Numbered from the stretch's first letter, positions 27,349-37,771 are shown. The stretch: 64,000 bases of DNA from Vibrio caribbeanicus ATCC BAA-2122 (GCF_000165125.1 NZ_AEIU01000075.1:124001-188000), one strand, 5' to 3'. Translations and numbers: made by a program. The notes: generated from the sequence alone by a model not told the origin.

Positions 27349-27418
27349 GGCTTTCTCCAAAAGTGTTTTTATCTAGTGATAGTGGTAATTTAGGTATAAC
27401 TCAAGGTTTCTTCCGGAA

Positions 27419-27676
27419 TATATCCAAGTAACCTCAAAATGCTAGTTTCAGCGAGGACGGTCTACTAAACAGACAGGACAATGATTTTAAGATCTTGTCA
27501 TCTAAATTCAACATCGGTATTGATTTATAGACAAACCAGCCTTTGTTAGCGTGTATCTGTGCCGTTTTCATCACCAAGTAGTTTGGTAGCAACAAACTAT
27601 TCTGCTGCGTTATCTTTCATGAGCTCAACACTGTTGCATTGCTTTGAATCCGGTATTTTGAAGTCATTTCGGTATA
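27419..27676. repeat. full-length intergenic repeat, degenerate (copy E)
   Basis: A 258-bp element with the same order of blocks as copy A, including the TATATCCAAGTAACCTCAAA left end and the inverted right end closing ...CGGTATA. It is clearly diverged by substitutions. It stops one base before the stop codon of the PhoD-like gene, so the element may have inserted at, or replaced, the original 3' end region. Confidence 0.8.
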
Positions 27677-27677
27677 C

Positions 27678-29558
27678 TCATTTTTTATCTATGGGTGGAA
27701 AATCCCATTCATCTCCAGAACTGGCAAGAATTGAGATCTTTTTCGGTTTTCCTTCATTATCTAACCGGACTTCACCGATACAGCTCATGTTGATCAATTT
27801 TCTCTTGCCGCTCCAGTTAGGTTGTCGTTTATATACCTTTAGCCGCTTCCGTTTGGTGAAGTAGTTAAGTGGAGAGCGAGGTGAATATAGAAAGCTATCC
27901 AAGTGATCGCAAAAAGACAGAAGTGGTTCTGGGAACTGATTTTTAATCCCACTACAGGTTATCTGATAAATGTTTGGGCTGTTTTTCTCAGAGCGGACTT
28001 TAATATCATAGGCAAAGGAGTAATGAACATCACCAGATAAGATGACGAAATTACTTGGTGTTTTGGTATGGGTAAAAATACTGATTAATGAGTTGGCACT
28101 ACCTGGATGTGCCATCCAGTTTTCAGCATCAATGAGTAGTGGCTGTCCTAATTTGGTTGCCACGCGCTGCAAAGTTTCAATAAACTTAACGCCAAACATC
28201 GGCGCTGGAGAAACAACAATGATCTTATCTTGCTCGAGAAGCTCTTGTTGAAACTCAGTTAAAGCCTCCCAATCCATTAATCCAGAGGGCTTATTCAGTT
28301 TCGACTCCGACCGCCACCTTCTAGTCCGAGTGTCTAGGACGACCACCTTTGGTGTTGTGGGCACAACATAGTGCCATCTCTCAAACCTGAGTAGATAATT
28401 TATGAATTTATCTTGGGCGTCGGGCTGAAAATCGGACAGAAACTTGCGGCTAAATTGCATAAAATCAGTATTGAAACTGTTAGGCTCATTGCCCCAACCC
28501 TGGCAGAGCCAGTAAGCAATTAGAGCATTGCCTATAATTCTCTTTGCGAACGGGTTGTTGTATGCAGCTTTTTCCCAACCGACGGTCAGATTCCAATCGT
28601 CTGTAACGTCGTGGTCATCAAAAATCATGTAGGTTGGAATATGGGCAAGAAGACTCTGTACGTCAATAAGACCTGAGACAAATTGGTTAATATTCGCTTT
28701 TTCCAGTTTCCATTTTTGTTGGATGGCACTTGAGTACTCTTTATCAGACAAAAGGTCTTCTTTTGACTCAACACAGTGCCACAGAGAAGGGGACCAGGTT
28801 AACAAATACATGGCAATATGTTCAGAGAAACTGACGAGGTGATTTTCTGCTTCCCGCGAGCTAAATATCGGCGATTCATGCAGCCCTAACAGTTTTTTAA
28901 TGGCACCCGAATTTAGAGTGTGACTTGGTAGTAGTTTATGGCGGGCATAGTAGCAGTTTGGGTGAGTTCTTAGTTCTTGGCTCGTATGGACAGGAGCACC
29001 ATGGAACGTCTCTTCGGGTAATCCAAGCATCTCGATAACATGGAAAATGGCATGCAGCATTGGACCTGAGACATGATCTGCATATATTTGGTCGCCACCC
29101 ATAATCAGCATATCTGGTCGTTCATTGACTGGTTGCAGTGCGACTTTTTTGTTTGCTTGTACTAGAGCGTCGCCGCTAGTGTGGTGCGGATTTCGACATG
29201 ATCCATGAAGAATGTAATCCGCTTGTGTTGATATTTTTATGGTGAACTGAGTTTCATTGGGAAAGAGAAGTTCGGGGCACAAGCTGGATAAGGTGCCATA
29301 TTGGGTAGTTAAATCATAATATAAGGGTGTATCTGTAGGAAAATCGCCTTTAAAATGGCCGAGTGTAATGAAGCAGCGTTCCCCAACCTGTATTTGATGA
29401 CTTTGAAGCAAATTATCGCGATAAACGAAACCATTATTACCTGAGAGTTCAAAGAAACCTTCAATTTTTTCACTTGTGACTAACCACAATACGAGTTCGT
29501 CTCTGGTGGCTTTACGAAGAATTGGCCCCGCTATTAAAAAGGGTACATTTAAATCCAT
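27678..29558 (-). CDS. PhoD-like metallophosphatase
   Basis: 626 residues. It carries the metallophosphatase motifs of the PhoD branch: GGDQIYAD (metal Asp residues, near 153), FDDHDVTDDW (near 316) and SGDVHYSFAYD (metal His, near 512). An N-terminal beta domain of about 110 residues precedes them. No signal peptide is seen, unlike Bacillus PhoD, so the enzyme is predicted cytosolic; phosphodiesterase or phosphatase activity on an unknown substrate is inferred. It lies 20 bp downstream of the 115-residue acidic protein gene and is probably in one operon with it. A repeat element abuts its stop codon. Confidence 0.85.
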   Translation of the reverse strand: MDLNVPFLIAGPILRKATRDELVLWLVTSEKIEGFFELSGNNGFVYRDNLLQSHQIQVGERCFITLGHFKGDFPTDTPLYYDLTTQYGTLSSLCPELLFPNETQFTIKISTQADYILHGSCRNPHHTSGDALVQANKKVALQPVNERPDMLIMGGDQIYADHVSGPMLHAIFHVIEMLGLPEETFHGAPVHTSQELRTHPNCYYARHKLLPSHTLNSGAIKKLLGLHESPIFSSREAENHLVSFSEHIAMYLLTWSPSLWHCVESKEDLLSDKEYSSAIQQKWKLEKANINQFVSGLIDVQSLLAHIPTYMIFDDHDVTDDWNLTVGWEKAAYNNPFAKRIIGNALIAYWLCQGWGNEPNSFNTDFMQFSRKFLSDFQPDAQDKFINYLLRFERWHYVVPTTPKVVVLDTRTRRWRSESKLNKPSGLMDWEALTEFQQELLEQDKIIVVSPAPMFGVKFIETLQRVATKLGQPLLIDAENWMAHPGSANSLISIFTHTKTPSNFVILSGDVHYSFAYDIKVRSEKNSPNIYQITCSGIKNQFPEPLLSFCDHLDSFLYSPRSPLNYFTKRKRLKVYKRQPNWSGKRKLINMSCIGEVRLDNEGKPKKISILASSGDEWDFPPIDKK

Positions 29559-29578
29559 GGTTTTCTCTACAACAAGGT

Positions 29579-29926
29579 TTAATCTTGGGGACTTTCTAAA
29601 AGTTCTATGATTTCTGAACTGGAAAGTTCATGCCCCATCAGAAAAAGTGCCAACATTGCATCAGCTTTTGATGTCGTATCACCATTTTCATTAAGAATTT
29701 GTTCAAATCTATCGCGGATCAATTCTATTTCATGATCCACAAATCCTCGGCCTTCTTCTTCCCCCTGTATTTCCTCTGGGGCGGTATCGAAGTTCAAGAA
29801 GACGAGATCTTCAACCATATTTGCTTCTAGCAGGCGTTCGGGTAACCAAATTTCACCTGTCACAATGTCTGGATCGTACTCTTTGGGGATTGCATCAAGC
29901 AGTCGTTTTAATTCAGAGGCTTTCAC
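29579..29926 (-). CDS. small acidic protein, unknown
   Basis: 115 residues with many Glu and Asp, predicted helical and cytosolic. No family recognised. The start is GTG at 29926, with AGAGA five bases upstream. It precedes the PhoD-like gene by 20 bp on the same strand, so the two probably share a transcript; a regulatory or assembly role for the phosphatase is possible but unsupported. Confidence 0.65.
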   Translation of the reverse strand: MKASELKRLLDAIPKEYDPDIVTGEIWLPERLLEANMVEDLVFLNFDTAPEEIQGEEEGRGFVDHEIELIRDRFEQILNENGDTTSKADAMLALFLMGHELSSSEIIELLESPQD

Positions 29927-30267
29927 AGTATCTCTTATATAATGATGGTAATGTCAAAGTGAGTTAACAGCTTAAGAGCCGACTAAAGATCAGTGTAGTT
30001 GTTAAGCGTTTATGTGTCTCTTGCCACTTAAAAAAAATTGTTAATAATCTTCGTACTAGGTTCCAATGATGTCAGCCATTTTCCAGTGTATCTTTTTATC
30101 GTTATTAATTGAAGTATCTGATTTAAATAGTAAGGTCGCCTGTGGTGCTGAGGGCCACGCCCAACGATTAACTTCGAACATGTGACAAGTGTGAGGATAA
30201 AAAATTTTTATCAGCCACGTGTAAGGAGTCTTGTTGACCTATTTATGATACTATGGCGAGAGTATAG
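29927..30267. other. divergent intergenic region before hrpA
   Basis: 341 bp between the divergent acidic-protein gene and hrpA. Promoters for both must lie here, but no convincing -35/-10 pair or operator was found by eye. No repeat element. Confidence 0.4.
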
Positions 30268-33200
30268 ATGTTAAGTGAAATAGGAAACGCTTTGGCCCCG
30301 TCACAGCCCATAAAAAATAGTGAAGTTAATCAAGCTTCCCAAGCGAATAGTCAGCAGTCTCTTCGTCAGGCCTTATCAGATTGTATGTTAAAAGATCGCT
30401 TTCGACTCGGGAAGCGAATAGCTGGTGCAGAAAAAATCAAAGATATTTCAGCTAAAAATAAAGTCTTTGATGAGATTGCAAGCGATATTGCTCAATCTAT
30501 GATGGATGTTGAGTTACGTAGTCATGCTAATGTTAAAATTGACTATCCAGATATTTTACCCGTAAGCCAGAAAAAAGCGGATATCGCAAAAGCGATTGAA
30601 GAAAATCAAGTGGTCATTGTCGCCGGAGAAACTGGCTCAGGGAAAACGACCCAATTACCTAAGATATGTGCGGAATTAGGTAGAGGTAAGTTTGGCCTAA
30701 TAGGGCATACTCAACCACGTAGACTGGCTGCTCGCTCAGTGGCAAATCGAATTGCGGAAGAAATGGAAACACCTCTGGGATCTGTAGTGGGGTATAAGGT
30801 TCGTTTTAACGACCAAATATCCGACAGTACAAAGATCAAATTGATGACAGATGGTATTCTACTGGCTGAAATACAGCACGATAGGTATTTGAATCAATAT
30901 GATACGATCATTATTGATGAGGCTCATGAGCGAAGCCTTAATATCGATTTTATTTTGGGTTATTTAAAGGAACTGCTGCCGAAAAGACCGGACTTAAAGA
31001 TAATTATCACCTCAGCTACTATCGATCCTGAGCGCTTTTCTGACCATTTTAATCAGGCACCCATTATTGAAGTATCTGGACGTACTTATCCAGTCGAAAC
31101 TCGTTATCGTCCTCTCTCTGATGAGACTGAAGGTGATAAAGACCAGTTAGACGGAATTTTTGAGGCGGTTGATGAACTCTGTGATGAAGGGCTTGGTGAT
31201 ATCCTCATCTTCATGAATGGAGAGCGAGAAATTCGTGACACAGCTGATGCTCTTTCCAAGCGAAACCTTAAGTCTACCGAGATAGTTCCTCTTTATGCTA
31301 GATTATCAGCAAGTGAGCAGAATAGGATATTCCAACCTCATGCGGGACGAAGAATTGTACTTGCAACTAATGTCGCCGAAACTTCACTTACCGTTCCCGG
31401 TATAAAGTATGTCATTGACCCTGGTACAGCACGTATTAGTCGTTATAGTTACCGTACTAAAGTTCAGCGATTACCTATTGAGCCTATCTCTCAGGCGAGT
31501 GCTAACCAGCGTAAAGGACGTTGTGGCCGTGTGGAGGAAGGAATATGCATTAGACTTTTTTCTGAGGATGACTTTAATCAACGACCTGAATTTACAGACC
31601 CAGAGATTCTTCGCACTAACCTAGCTTCTGTTATTCTTCAGATGACAGCACTTGGCCTTGGAGAAATCGAGGCTTTTCCGTTCGTTGAGTCCCCGGACAA
31701 AAGGAATATACAAGATGGTATGCGCCTCTTGGAAGAATTGGGAGCCATCGATAGTCAAGCCAAAGAGCCTAAAAAACGGTTAACCAAGATGGGGCGGCAG
31801 CTTGCAAGATTACCTATCGACCCTAGGCTGGCAAGAATGGTTCTTGAAGCACCAAAGTTTTCTGCGTTGAAAGAGCTAATGGTTATTGCTTCAGCTCTGT
31901 CTATTCAAGATCCTAGAGAACGTCCCTCTGATAAACAGCAATCGTCTGATGATAAACATCGTAGATTTTTTCATGAAGAATCTGATTTTTTGACCTTGGT
32001 TAATTTATGGGATTACTTACAGAAGCAACAGAAACAGCTCTCAAGCAATCAGTTTCGCAAGCAGTGTAAGCAAGATTATCTTAATTATCTTCGGGTTCGG
32101 GAATGGCAAGATGTTTATTTTCAAGTTCATCAATCAATGAGAGAGATGGGTTTTAATATCAATGATGAACCTGCAAACTATCAAGGAGTACATAGTGCAA
32201 TCCTAGTCGGTTTGTTATCACATATTGGTGTTAAAGATCCTGAGAAAAACGACTATCAAGGTTCTAGAAACGCTCGCTTTCATATATTCCCTGCTTCGGG
32301 GTTATTTAAAAAACAGCCTAAATGGATTATGTCTGCTGAGTTGGTCGAAACCTCCAAATTATGGGGTAGAATCATTGCAAAAATTCAACCGGAGTGGATA
32401 GAGCCCCTCGCAAAGCATTTGATAAAACGTAGCTACAGTGAGCCCCATTGGTCCAAAAAGCGATCTGCAGTGATGGCCTATGAAAAGGTTATGCTGTACG
32501 GATTACCTGTTGTGGCGAAAAGGCTCGTCAACTACAGCAACATCGATGCTACGTTAAGTCGTGAAATATTTATTCGCAGTGCTCTAGTTGAAGGTGAATG
32601 GGAGACAAAGCACAGGTTCTTTAAACAAAACCGTAGATTGTTGCAAGAGGTAGAAGAGCTCGAACATAAATCTCGTCGTAGAGATATCTTGGTTGATGAT
32701 GATGAGCTGTTCGACTTCTATGATCAACGTATCGATATGGGTGTTGTATCTGGCAAACACTTCGATACTTGGTGGAGTAGCAAAGTTAAAGGACAACCAG
32801 AGTTACTCAATTTTGAGAAGGAAATGTTGTTGAGGGCTGATGCTAGCCACGTTACTGAGCTTGACTACCCTAACTTCTGGCATCAGAACAATTTAAAATT
32901 AAAATTGAGTTATCAGTTTGAACCAGGTGAAGATAGTGACGGTGTAACGGTGCATCTGCCATTACCAATACTTAACCAGGTTGAGCCGCACGGATTTGAT
33001 TGGCAGATTCCGGGCTTACGTAATGAACTAGTTGTTAGTCTTATCAAATCTTTACCGAAAACTGTGCGCAAAAATTTTGTTCCGGCTCCTAATTATGCGG
33101 ATGCTTTTCTTGCGAGAGCCAAGCCAATGGAACTTCCTTTGCTTGACGCATTGGAAAAAGAACTCAAAAAAATGACTGGGGTTGAGGTTTTGCGCGATGA

Positions 33201-34221
33201 TTGGAATATCGCGCAGATACCAGACCATTTAAAGGTCACTTTTAGAGCGATTGATCATCGTAATCGAAAGTTAAAAGAGAGCCAGAGCTTACATGAGCTC
33301 AAAGAGGGTTTAAAAGATCAGGTACAAAAAACACTCTCTAAGGTAGCTGATGATGATATTGAGCAAAACGGCCTGAAAACATGGAGTTTTGGCGCTTTGC
33401 CAAGAGTTTACCAACAGAAACGTGGCGGGTTTGAAGTCAAAGCTTATCCAGCGATTGTTGACGCAAAAGACAGCGTCGAGATTAAGCTCTATGAGACTGA
33501 AGTGGAGCAAAATTTTGCGATGCGCAAAGGGCAGCGACGTTTAATTTTACTCAATGTGCCTTCTCCTATTAAATATCTACACAATAATCTACCCAACAAG
33601 TCCAAACTTGGTCTGTATTTTAATCCATACGGAAAAGTAATGGATCTTATTGATGACTGTATTGCGTGTGGTGTAGACAAGCTTGTGGAGCAACATGGTG
33701 GGTTGGTTTGGGAGCCAACTAATTTTGAAACACTCAAAGAGGTGGTAAGAGCAGAGTTGGGTGATACCGTTGTTGATATCGCAACCCAGGTTGAGGCGAT
33801 CCTTACCACTGCTTTTAACATCAATAAGAAGCTAAAGGGCAAAGTGGATTTGTCGATGGCATTCGCACTTTCTGACATAAAAGCTCAGATTGAAGGTCTT
33901 ATTTTCAAAGGTTTCGCGACGGAGTCTGGCTGGCAAAAACTGCCTGATATTTTGCGTTATATGCAAGCAATTGAGAGGCGGATGGAAAAATTACCGATCG
34001 ATCCTAATAAAGATCGACTTCATATGTTAAAAATTGAGGCAGCGACTTCTTCTTACAAAGAGCTGTTGCACAAAATACCTCACGGTGCCTCTATACCAGA
34101 ATCTGTGAAGGAAATAAGATGGATGCTTGAAGAGTTGAGAGTGAGTTATTACGCTCAGCAGCTAGGTACGCCTTATCCCATCTCTGATAAACGGATCCAA
34201 ATGGCGATAGATGCTTGCTAG
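30268..34221 (+). CDS. hrpA: ATP-dependent RNA helicase HrpA (DEAH box)
   Basis: 1317 residues, close to E. coli HrpA over its length. Walker A is GETGSGKT (residues 120-127), motif II is DEAH (217-220), motif III is SAT (249-251), motif V is TNVAETSLTVPG and motif VI is QRKGRCGR. The helicase-associated and OB-fold regions follow, then the long C-terminal HrpA domain (DUF3418). Biochemical work on HrpA in E. coli links it to resolving stalled or collided ribosomes and to mRNA processing. The N-terminus (LKDRFRLGKRIAG) is typical. It has its own promoter region and no evident operon partner. Confidence 0.96.
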   Translation: MLSEIGNALAPSQPIKNSEVNQASQANSQQSLRQALSDCMLKDRFRLGKRIAGAEKIKDISAKNKVFDEIASDIAQSMMDVELRSHANVKIDYPDILPVSQKKADIAKAIEENQVVIVAGETGSGKTTQLPKICAELGRGKFGLIGHTQPRRLAARSVANRIAEEMETPLGSVVGYKVRFNDQISDSTKIKLMTDGILLAEIQHDRYLNQYDTIIIDEAHERSLNIDFILGYLKELLPKRPDLKIIITSATIDPERFSDHFNQAPIIEVSGRTYPVETRYRPLSDETEGDKDQLDGIFEAVDELCDEGLGDILIFMNGEREIRDTADALSKRNLKSTEIVPLYARLSASEQNRIFQPHAGRRIVLATNVAETSLTVPGIKYVIDPGTARISRYSYRTKVQRLPIEPISQASANQRKGRCGRVEEGICIRLFSEDDFNQRPEFTDPEILRTNLASVILQMTALGLGEIEAFPFVESPDKRNIQDGMRLLEELGAIDSQAKEPKKRLTKMGRQLARLPIDPRLARMVLEAPKFSALKELMVIASALSIQDPRERPSDKQQSSDDKHRRFFHEESDFLTLVNLWDYLQKQQKQLSSNQFRKQCKQDYLNYLRVREWQDVYFQVHQSMREMGFNINDEPANYQGVHSAILVGLLSHIGVKDPEKNDYQGSRNARFHIFPASGLFKKQPKWIMSAELVETSKLWGRIIAKIQPEWIEPLAKHLIKRSYSEPHWSKKRSAVMAYEKVMLYGLPVVAKRLVNYSNIDATLSREIFIRSALVEGEWETKHRFFKQNRRLLQEVEELEHKSRRRDILVDDDELFDFYDQRIDMGVVSGKHFDTWWSSKVKGQPELLNFEKEMLLRADASHVTELDYPNFWHQNNLKLKLSYQFEPGEDSDGVTVHLPLPILNQVEPHGFDWQIPGLRNELVVSLIKSLPKTVRKNFVPAPNYADAFLARAKPMELPLLDALEKELKKMTGVEVLRDDWNIAQIPDHLKVTFRAIDHRNRKLKESQSLHELKEGLKDQVQKTLSKVADDDIEQNGLKTWSFGALPRVYQQKRGGFEVKAYPAIVDAKDSVEIKLYETEVEQNFAMRKGQRRLILLNVPSPIKYLHNNLPNKSKLGLYFNPYGKVMDLIDDCIACGVDKLVEQHGGLVWEPTNFETLKEVVRAELGDTVVDIATQVEAILTTAFNINKKLKGKVDLSMAFALSDIKAQIEGLIFKGFATESGWQKLPDILRYMQAIERRMEKLPIDPNKDRLHMLKIEAATSSYKELLHKIPHGASIPESVKEIRWMLEELRVSYYAQQLGTPYPISDKRIQMAIDAC

Positions 34222-34328
34222 GTATATAAATTGCATAAGATTTTTCAACAGATGATGATTAAGTCAATATCGGCAGGTGTTTGCCATACACAAGACCTGT
34301 CTAAATCAAAATAGAAAGAAGGTAAATT

Positions 34329-34826
34329 ATGAAGAAGACACTACTAGCACTCGCTCTTATCGGAGTTTCTGCAACGGCTTCTGCAGATGCATTGGTTTAC
34401 GGTGGTGCAAGCGCGGGACAGTCTGATTTAGGGGGGGAATCTTCCACTTCATACAATGTTCATGTGGGTACTGGCATTTTACCATTCATTGCTCTTGAGG
34501 CGGGGTTCCAAGATTTTGGCGAATTTAAAAATGCCACATATGACAATGTTAAACGCGACCTTCAGGCTTCTGCTGTTTATTTTGCCGTTAAACCTAGCAT
34601 GGATTTTGGACCTTTACATGTCTATGCTAGGGCAGGGCTACACTCCTATGAATTAAAAGGGAAAAATAGCGACTTTAAAGAAGACGAAATTGATATGATG
34701 TACGGTGTGGGTGCAGAATATTTTGTTATGGGACCATTTTCGCTCGGGGCAAGCTACAATGTATTTTCGATGAAGAAAGAAAATGTTGAAAACTTTGCCC
34801 TAAATGCCACATTCCATTTCTTGTAA
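34329..34826 (+). CDS. small outer-membrane beta-barrel protein
   Basis: 165 residues with a signal peptide (cleavage after ASA near residue 20). The mature part is a run of amphipathic strands (LVYGGASAGQSDLGG, FIALEAGFQDFG, LHVYARAGLHSYELKG, GVGAEYFVMGPFSLGASYNV) ending ATFHFL, consistent with an eight-stranded OmpA/OmpX-like barrel. The sequence is not closely like the 188-residue barrel at 5843. An AGAAGG ribosome binding site stands before the ATG. A strong terminator follows. Confidence 0.8.
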   Translation: MKKTLLALALIGVSATASADALVYGGASAGQSDLGGESSTSYNVHVGTGILPFIALEAGFQDFGEFKNATYDNVKRDLQASAVYFAVKPSMDFGPLHVYARAGLHSYELKGKNSDFKEDEIDMMYGVGAEYFVMGPFSLGASYNVFSMKKENVENFALNATFHFL

Positions 34827-34878
34827 TTTTTAGCACAGCTTCAAGTGTGACAAGCTTCTGGAGTTTCCAGAGATATGT

Positions 34879-34908
34879 AGGCCTGACGTTTGTCAGGCCT
34901 TTTGTTTT
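34879..34908 (+). terminator. intrinsic terminator
   Basis: A 9-bp stem (34879-34887 with 34892-34900), a GTTT loop and a T-rich tail. It ends the outer-membrane protein transcript. Confidence 0.9.
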
Positions 34909-35018
34909 TGGTGTAGAAGTTTTGGTAGAATATGTCCTCTTGTTCTGAGTTTTCGTAACAGTTTCTATGCGGTATACGACATGAATAAATACTTCAAGAT
35001 ATCCTTAGGCGGTTTCTA

Positions 35019-36812
35019 ATGACACAAACAGCAAGTCATGATCAACAAAGCCACGCGGAAGATAAGCGCAAAAATTTGTCGATTTTGAGAGAGTTACACC
35101 AATTTATCCAGCCTCATAAATACAAAGTTTTCGCAGCACTATTGGCTTTGATAGTTACAGCAGGTTTGACCCTTGCTGTCGGACAGGGTGTCCGGATGTT
35201 AATTGACAATGGGTTTTCTCGGCAATCTCAGAGTGATCTCACTACAGCAATCAGTTTTATTCTTACAATCACTATACTCATTGCCATCGGAACCTTTTTC
35301 CGCTTTTATCTTGTTTCATCAGTTGGAGAAAGGGTCAGTGCCGATATTCGATTAGCCGTTTTTAATCATGTTATTGATCTACATCCTAGCTATTTCGAAG
35401 AGAAGGGGAGCGGCGATATTATGTCGCGCATCACTACTGATACTACCTTGTTACAAAGTATTATTGGTTCGTCATTTTCCATGGCGATGCGAAGTGCACT
35501 CTTGGGTAGCGGGGCAATCATAATGCTGTTTGCTACTAATATTAAGCTGACAATTATTGTTTTGGCATCAGTTCCACTTGCTTTATTACCTATTCTTTTT
35601 TATGGCCGAAAGGTACGTGCCCTATCTAGGCGGAGTCAGGATTCTATGGCAGAGGTTGGTAGCTATGCTGGAGAAGCGATAGAACATATTAAAACGGTAC
35701 AAAGCTTCAACAGAGAACAGCAAGAAAAACAATCGTTTGCCATCGGAGTGGAGCGAGCATTCGAGGTTGGTAAAGAACGAGTAAAACAGCGCGCTATACT
35801 CATATCTGGCGTCATAGTCATTGTGTTCGGCGCGATATCAGGAATGCTGTGGGTTGGGGGTAATGATGTCATTGAAGGTCAAATGTCTGCTGGAGACCTT
35901 GGCGCATTTGTTTTCTACGCTATCGTTGTGGCTTCGTCATTTGCTAATCTCTCTGAGGTAATGGGAGAGTTGCAGAGGGCGGCGGGTGCGACTGAACGTT
36001 TAATTGAAATTATACAAGTAAGGAGTTTGATCGCTGTTCCTGAATCTACTGAAATTTTGCTCCCAGAAGAAAAAAATGATGTAACTTTTGAAGGTGTCAC
36101 CTTCAGATATCCCTCGAGACCTGAGACGCCCGCTTTAAATAACTTGTCATTAACTGCTGAGTCCGGAAAAGTCCTCGCTCTTGTTGGTCCTTCTGGAGCA
36201 GGTAAAAGCACTTTGTTTGAGTTACTACAAAGGTTTTATGATCCTCAAGCTGGAAATATATGTATCGGGGGGGTGAGCATTCGCCAAATGGCAACATTTT
36301 ATTTGCGCGATGAGATGGCAATAGTTCCACAACAGCCAGCGCTTTTCAGTAACAACGTGTATCATAATATTCGCTACGGTAATCCGTCTGCAACGGATGA
36401 AGAGGTGGTAGCCGCAGCCAAAAAAGCGCACGCTCATGAATTTATTTTAGGGCTTCCCGATGGATACATGAGCTTCTTAGGTGATAAAGGTGTTCGGTTG
36501 TCTGGTGGACAAAGGCAAAGAATCGCTATTGCACGCGCAATCCTTAAAAATCCAAAGATACTTCTATTGGACGAAGCAACTAGTGCTTTGGACAGTGAGA
36601 GTGAGCATTATGTGCAGAAAGCTCTGGAAGAACTTATGGAAGGGCGTACAACGATCATCATTGCCCATAGGCTCTCTACGATTCAGCATGCAGATAAAAT
36701 AGCGGTATTCGACGCAGGCGAATTGGTTGATACAGGAACTCATCAACAACTGTTGAATACATGCCCGATTTACAAACGCTTAGTTAAGCTGCAATTTAAA
36801 GACTCTGCCTAA
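35019..36812 (+). CDS. MsbA-related ABC exporter (permease fused to ATPase)
   Basis: 597 residues: six membrane helices in residues about 35-310, then an ATPase domain with Walker A GPSGAGKST, signature LSGGQRQRIAIARA, Walker B ILLLDEATSALD and the switch AHRLST. It is of the MsbA-related exporter class (half-transporter, works as a homodimer). Substrate is not evident; it is not the essential MsbA itself, which is usually next to lpxK. A repeat-free 200-bp gap separates it from the downstream gene trio, and an AGG-rich ribosome binding site precedes the ATG. Confidence 0.9.
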   Translation: MTQTASHDQQSHAEDKRKNLSILRELHQFIQPHKYKVFAALLALIVTAGLTLAVGQGVRMLIDNGFSRQSQSDLTTAISFILTITILIAIGTFFRFYLVSSVGERVSADIRLAVFNHVIDLHPSYFEEKGSGDIMSRITTDTTLLQSIIGSSFSMAMRSALLGSGAIIMLFATNIKLTIIVLASVPLALLPILFYGRKVRALSRRSQDSMAEVGSYAGEAIEHIKTVQSFNREQQEKQSFAIGVERAFEVGKERVKQRAILISGVIVIVFGAISGMLWVGGNDVIEGQMSAGDLGAFVFYAIVVASSFANLSEVMGELQRAAGATERLIEIIQVRSLIAVPESTEILLPEEKNDVTFEGVTFRYPSRPETPALNNLSLTAESGKVLALVGPSGAGKSTLFELLQRFYDPQAGNICIGGVSIRQMATFYLRDEMAIVPQQPALFSNNVYHNIRYGNPSATDEEVVAAAKKAHAHEFILGLPDGYMSFLGDKGVRLSGGQRQRIAIARAILKNPKILLLDEATSALDSESEHYVQKALEELMEGRTTIIIAHRLSTIQHADKIAVFDAGELVDTGTHQQLLNTCPIYKRLVKLQFKDSA

Positions 36813-37013
36813 ACAAGCAACTTAGCGTTATGATGGTGAAAGTTCTAGTCACCTTGGATTTTCTCAAAAACTTTAAATAGCGAGATGAGATTTGGTCTTT
36901 ATGATGTAGGCTTAAGTTTACCTCAGAGATATTGAGTTTCTTTATCCCAATCTCATTGATTAATCTTGTGGTCTCTTGGATAATTAAGTGTTAGCCATTC
37001 ATTGTGAGTTACT

Positions 37014-37751
37014 ATGTCATCATCCTTGAGCTCGATCGCATGGGCGTTTAAAGCCACTAAACCAGAAGACAAACTTTTGATTCTCGCGTTGGCAGAGATT
37101 GCCGATAACAAAGGCAACTTTGAGACGTCTATTGAAGAGCTCCATCAACTAACTGGACTGGATTCAGGTATTATAAGTTCTGTTCTACGCCATTTTCTAA
37201 GTCCAATGGTTGCTCTGATCAACCTAACACCTAGAGAGGATAAATCGAAAGAACTCTTTTGTGGAAAGCTAATGTTACAGCAACAAACCAGTCACTCTCT
37301 TAACGACATAGAACAAATCAATTTGCTTGCGCAGGTTCAAGAGCAACACAATCGAATTGAGTCCAATAAACGAAACAATCGAGGTAAACTCAATCGTGCT
37401 CAACGGGCACAGGTTGCGCCTTTAGACCCAAGTGCACAACAAAAGCAATATAACGTGCTGGAGATACATATGGAGCAAGTTCCAGACTGGGCGGAGGCGA
37501 TTATGTTTCAGAAGGGAGTACTAGGTCGTAAAGAAATTTGGGACTCTCTTGTCGTTGATGTGCACCAGTCCGGTGAAAGGCTGTTTTCTTTGAAGCAACT
37601 GACCAATCGCCTTCATCAGAAAATTGATTATTTCAAAGATCTATCATTTAAAAGTTCAAAATCAAGCGGCTCGCAGCGCACTGTTAGGCAATCTGCTTTG
37701 AGTGAGTTTGAGGAGAAAGCGTCGAATTACCTCTCACGTTACGAAGACTAA
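37014..37751 (+). CDS. winged-helix protein, phage replication protein O-like N-terminus
   Basis: 245 residues. Residues about 1-75 look like a winged helix of the type seen at the start of phage and plasmid replication proteins: WAFKATKPEDKLLILALAEI, then SIEELHQLTGLDSGIISSVLRHFL. The middle, 100-145, is polar and Gln/Asn/Arg-rich, probably a linker. The C-terminal domain (VPDWAEAIMFQKG, GRKEIWDSLVVDVHQSGE, LTNRLHQKIDYFKD) is unfamiliar. It is followed 20 bp later by a lambda-P-like gene, so by context a role in loading the replicative helicase is inferred. DNA binding, not enzymatic activity, is expected. I do not recognise a named family. Confidence 0.6.
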   Translation: MSSSLSSIAWAFKATKPEDKLLILALAEIADNKGNFETSIEELHQLTGLDSGIISSVLRHFLSPMVALINLTPREDKSKELFCGKLMLQQQTSHSLNDIEQINLLAQVQEQHNRIESNKRNNRGKLNRAQRAQVAPLDPSAQQKQYNVLEIHMEQVPDWAEAIMFQKGVLGRKEIWDSLVVDVHQSGERLFSLKQLTNRLHQKIDYFKDLSFKSSKSSGSQRTVRQSALSEFEEKASNYLSRYED

Positions 37752-37771
37752 GTTTCACGAACTGAGTATCT

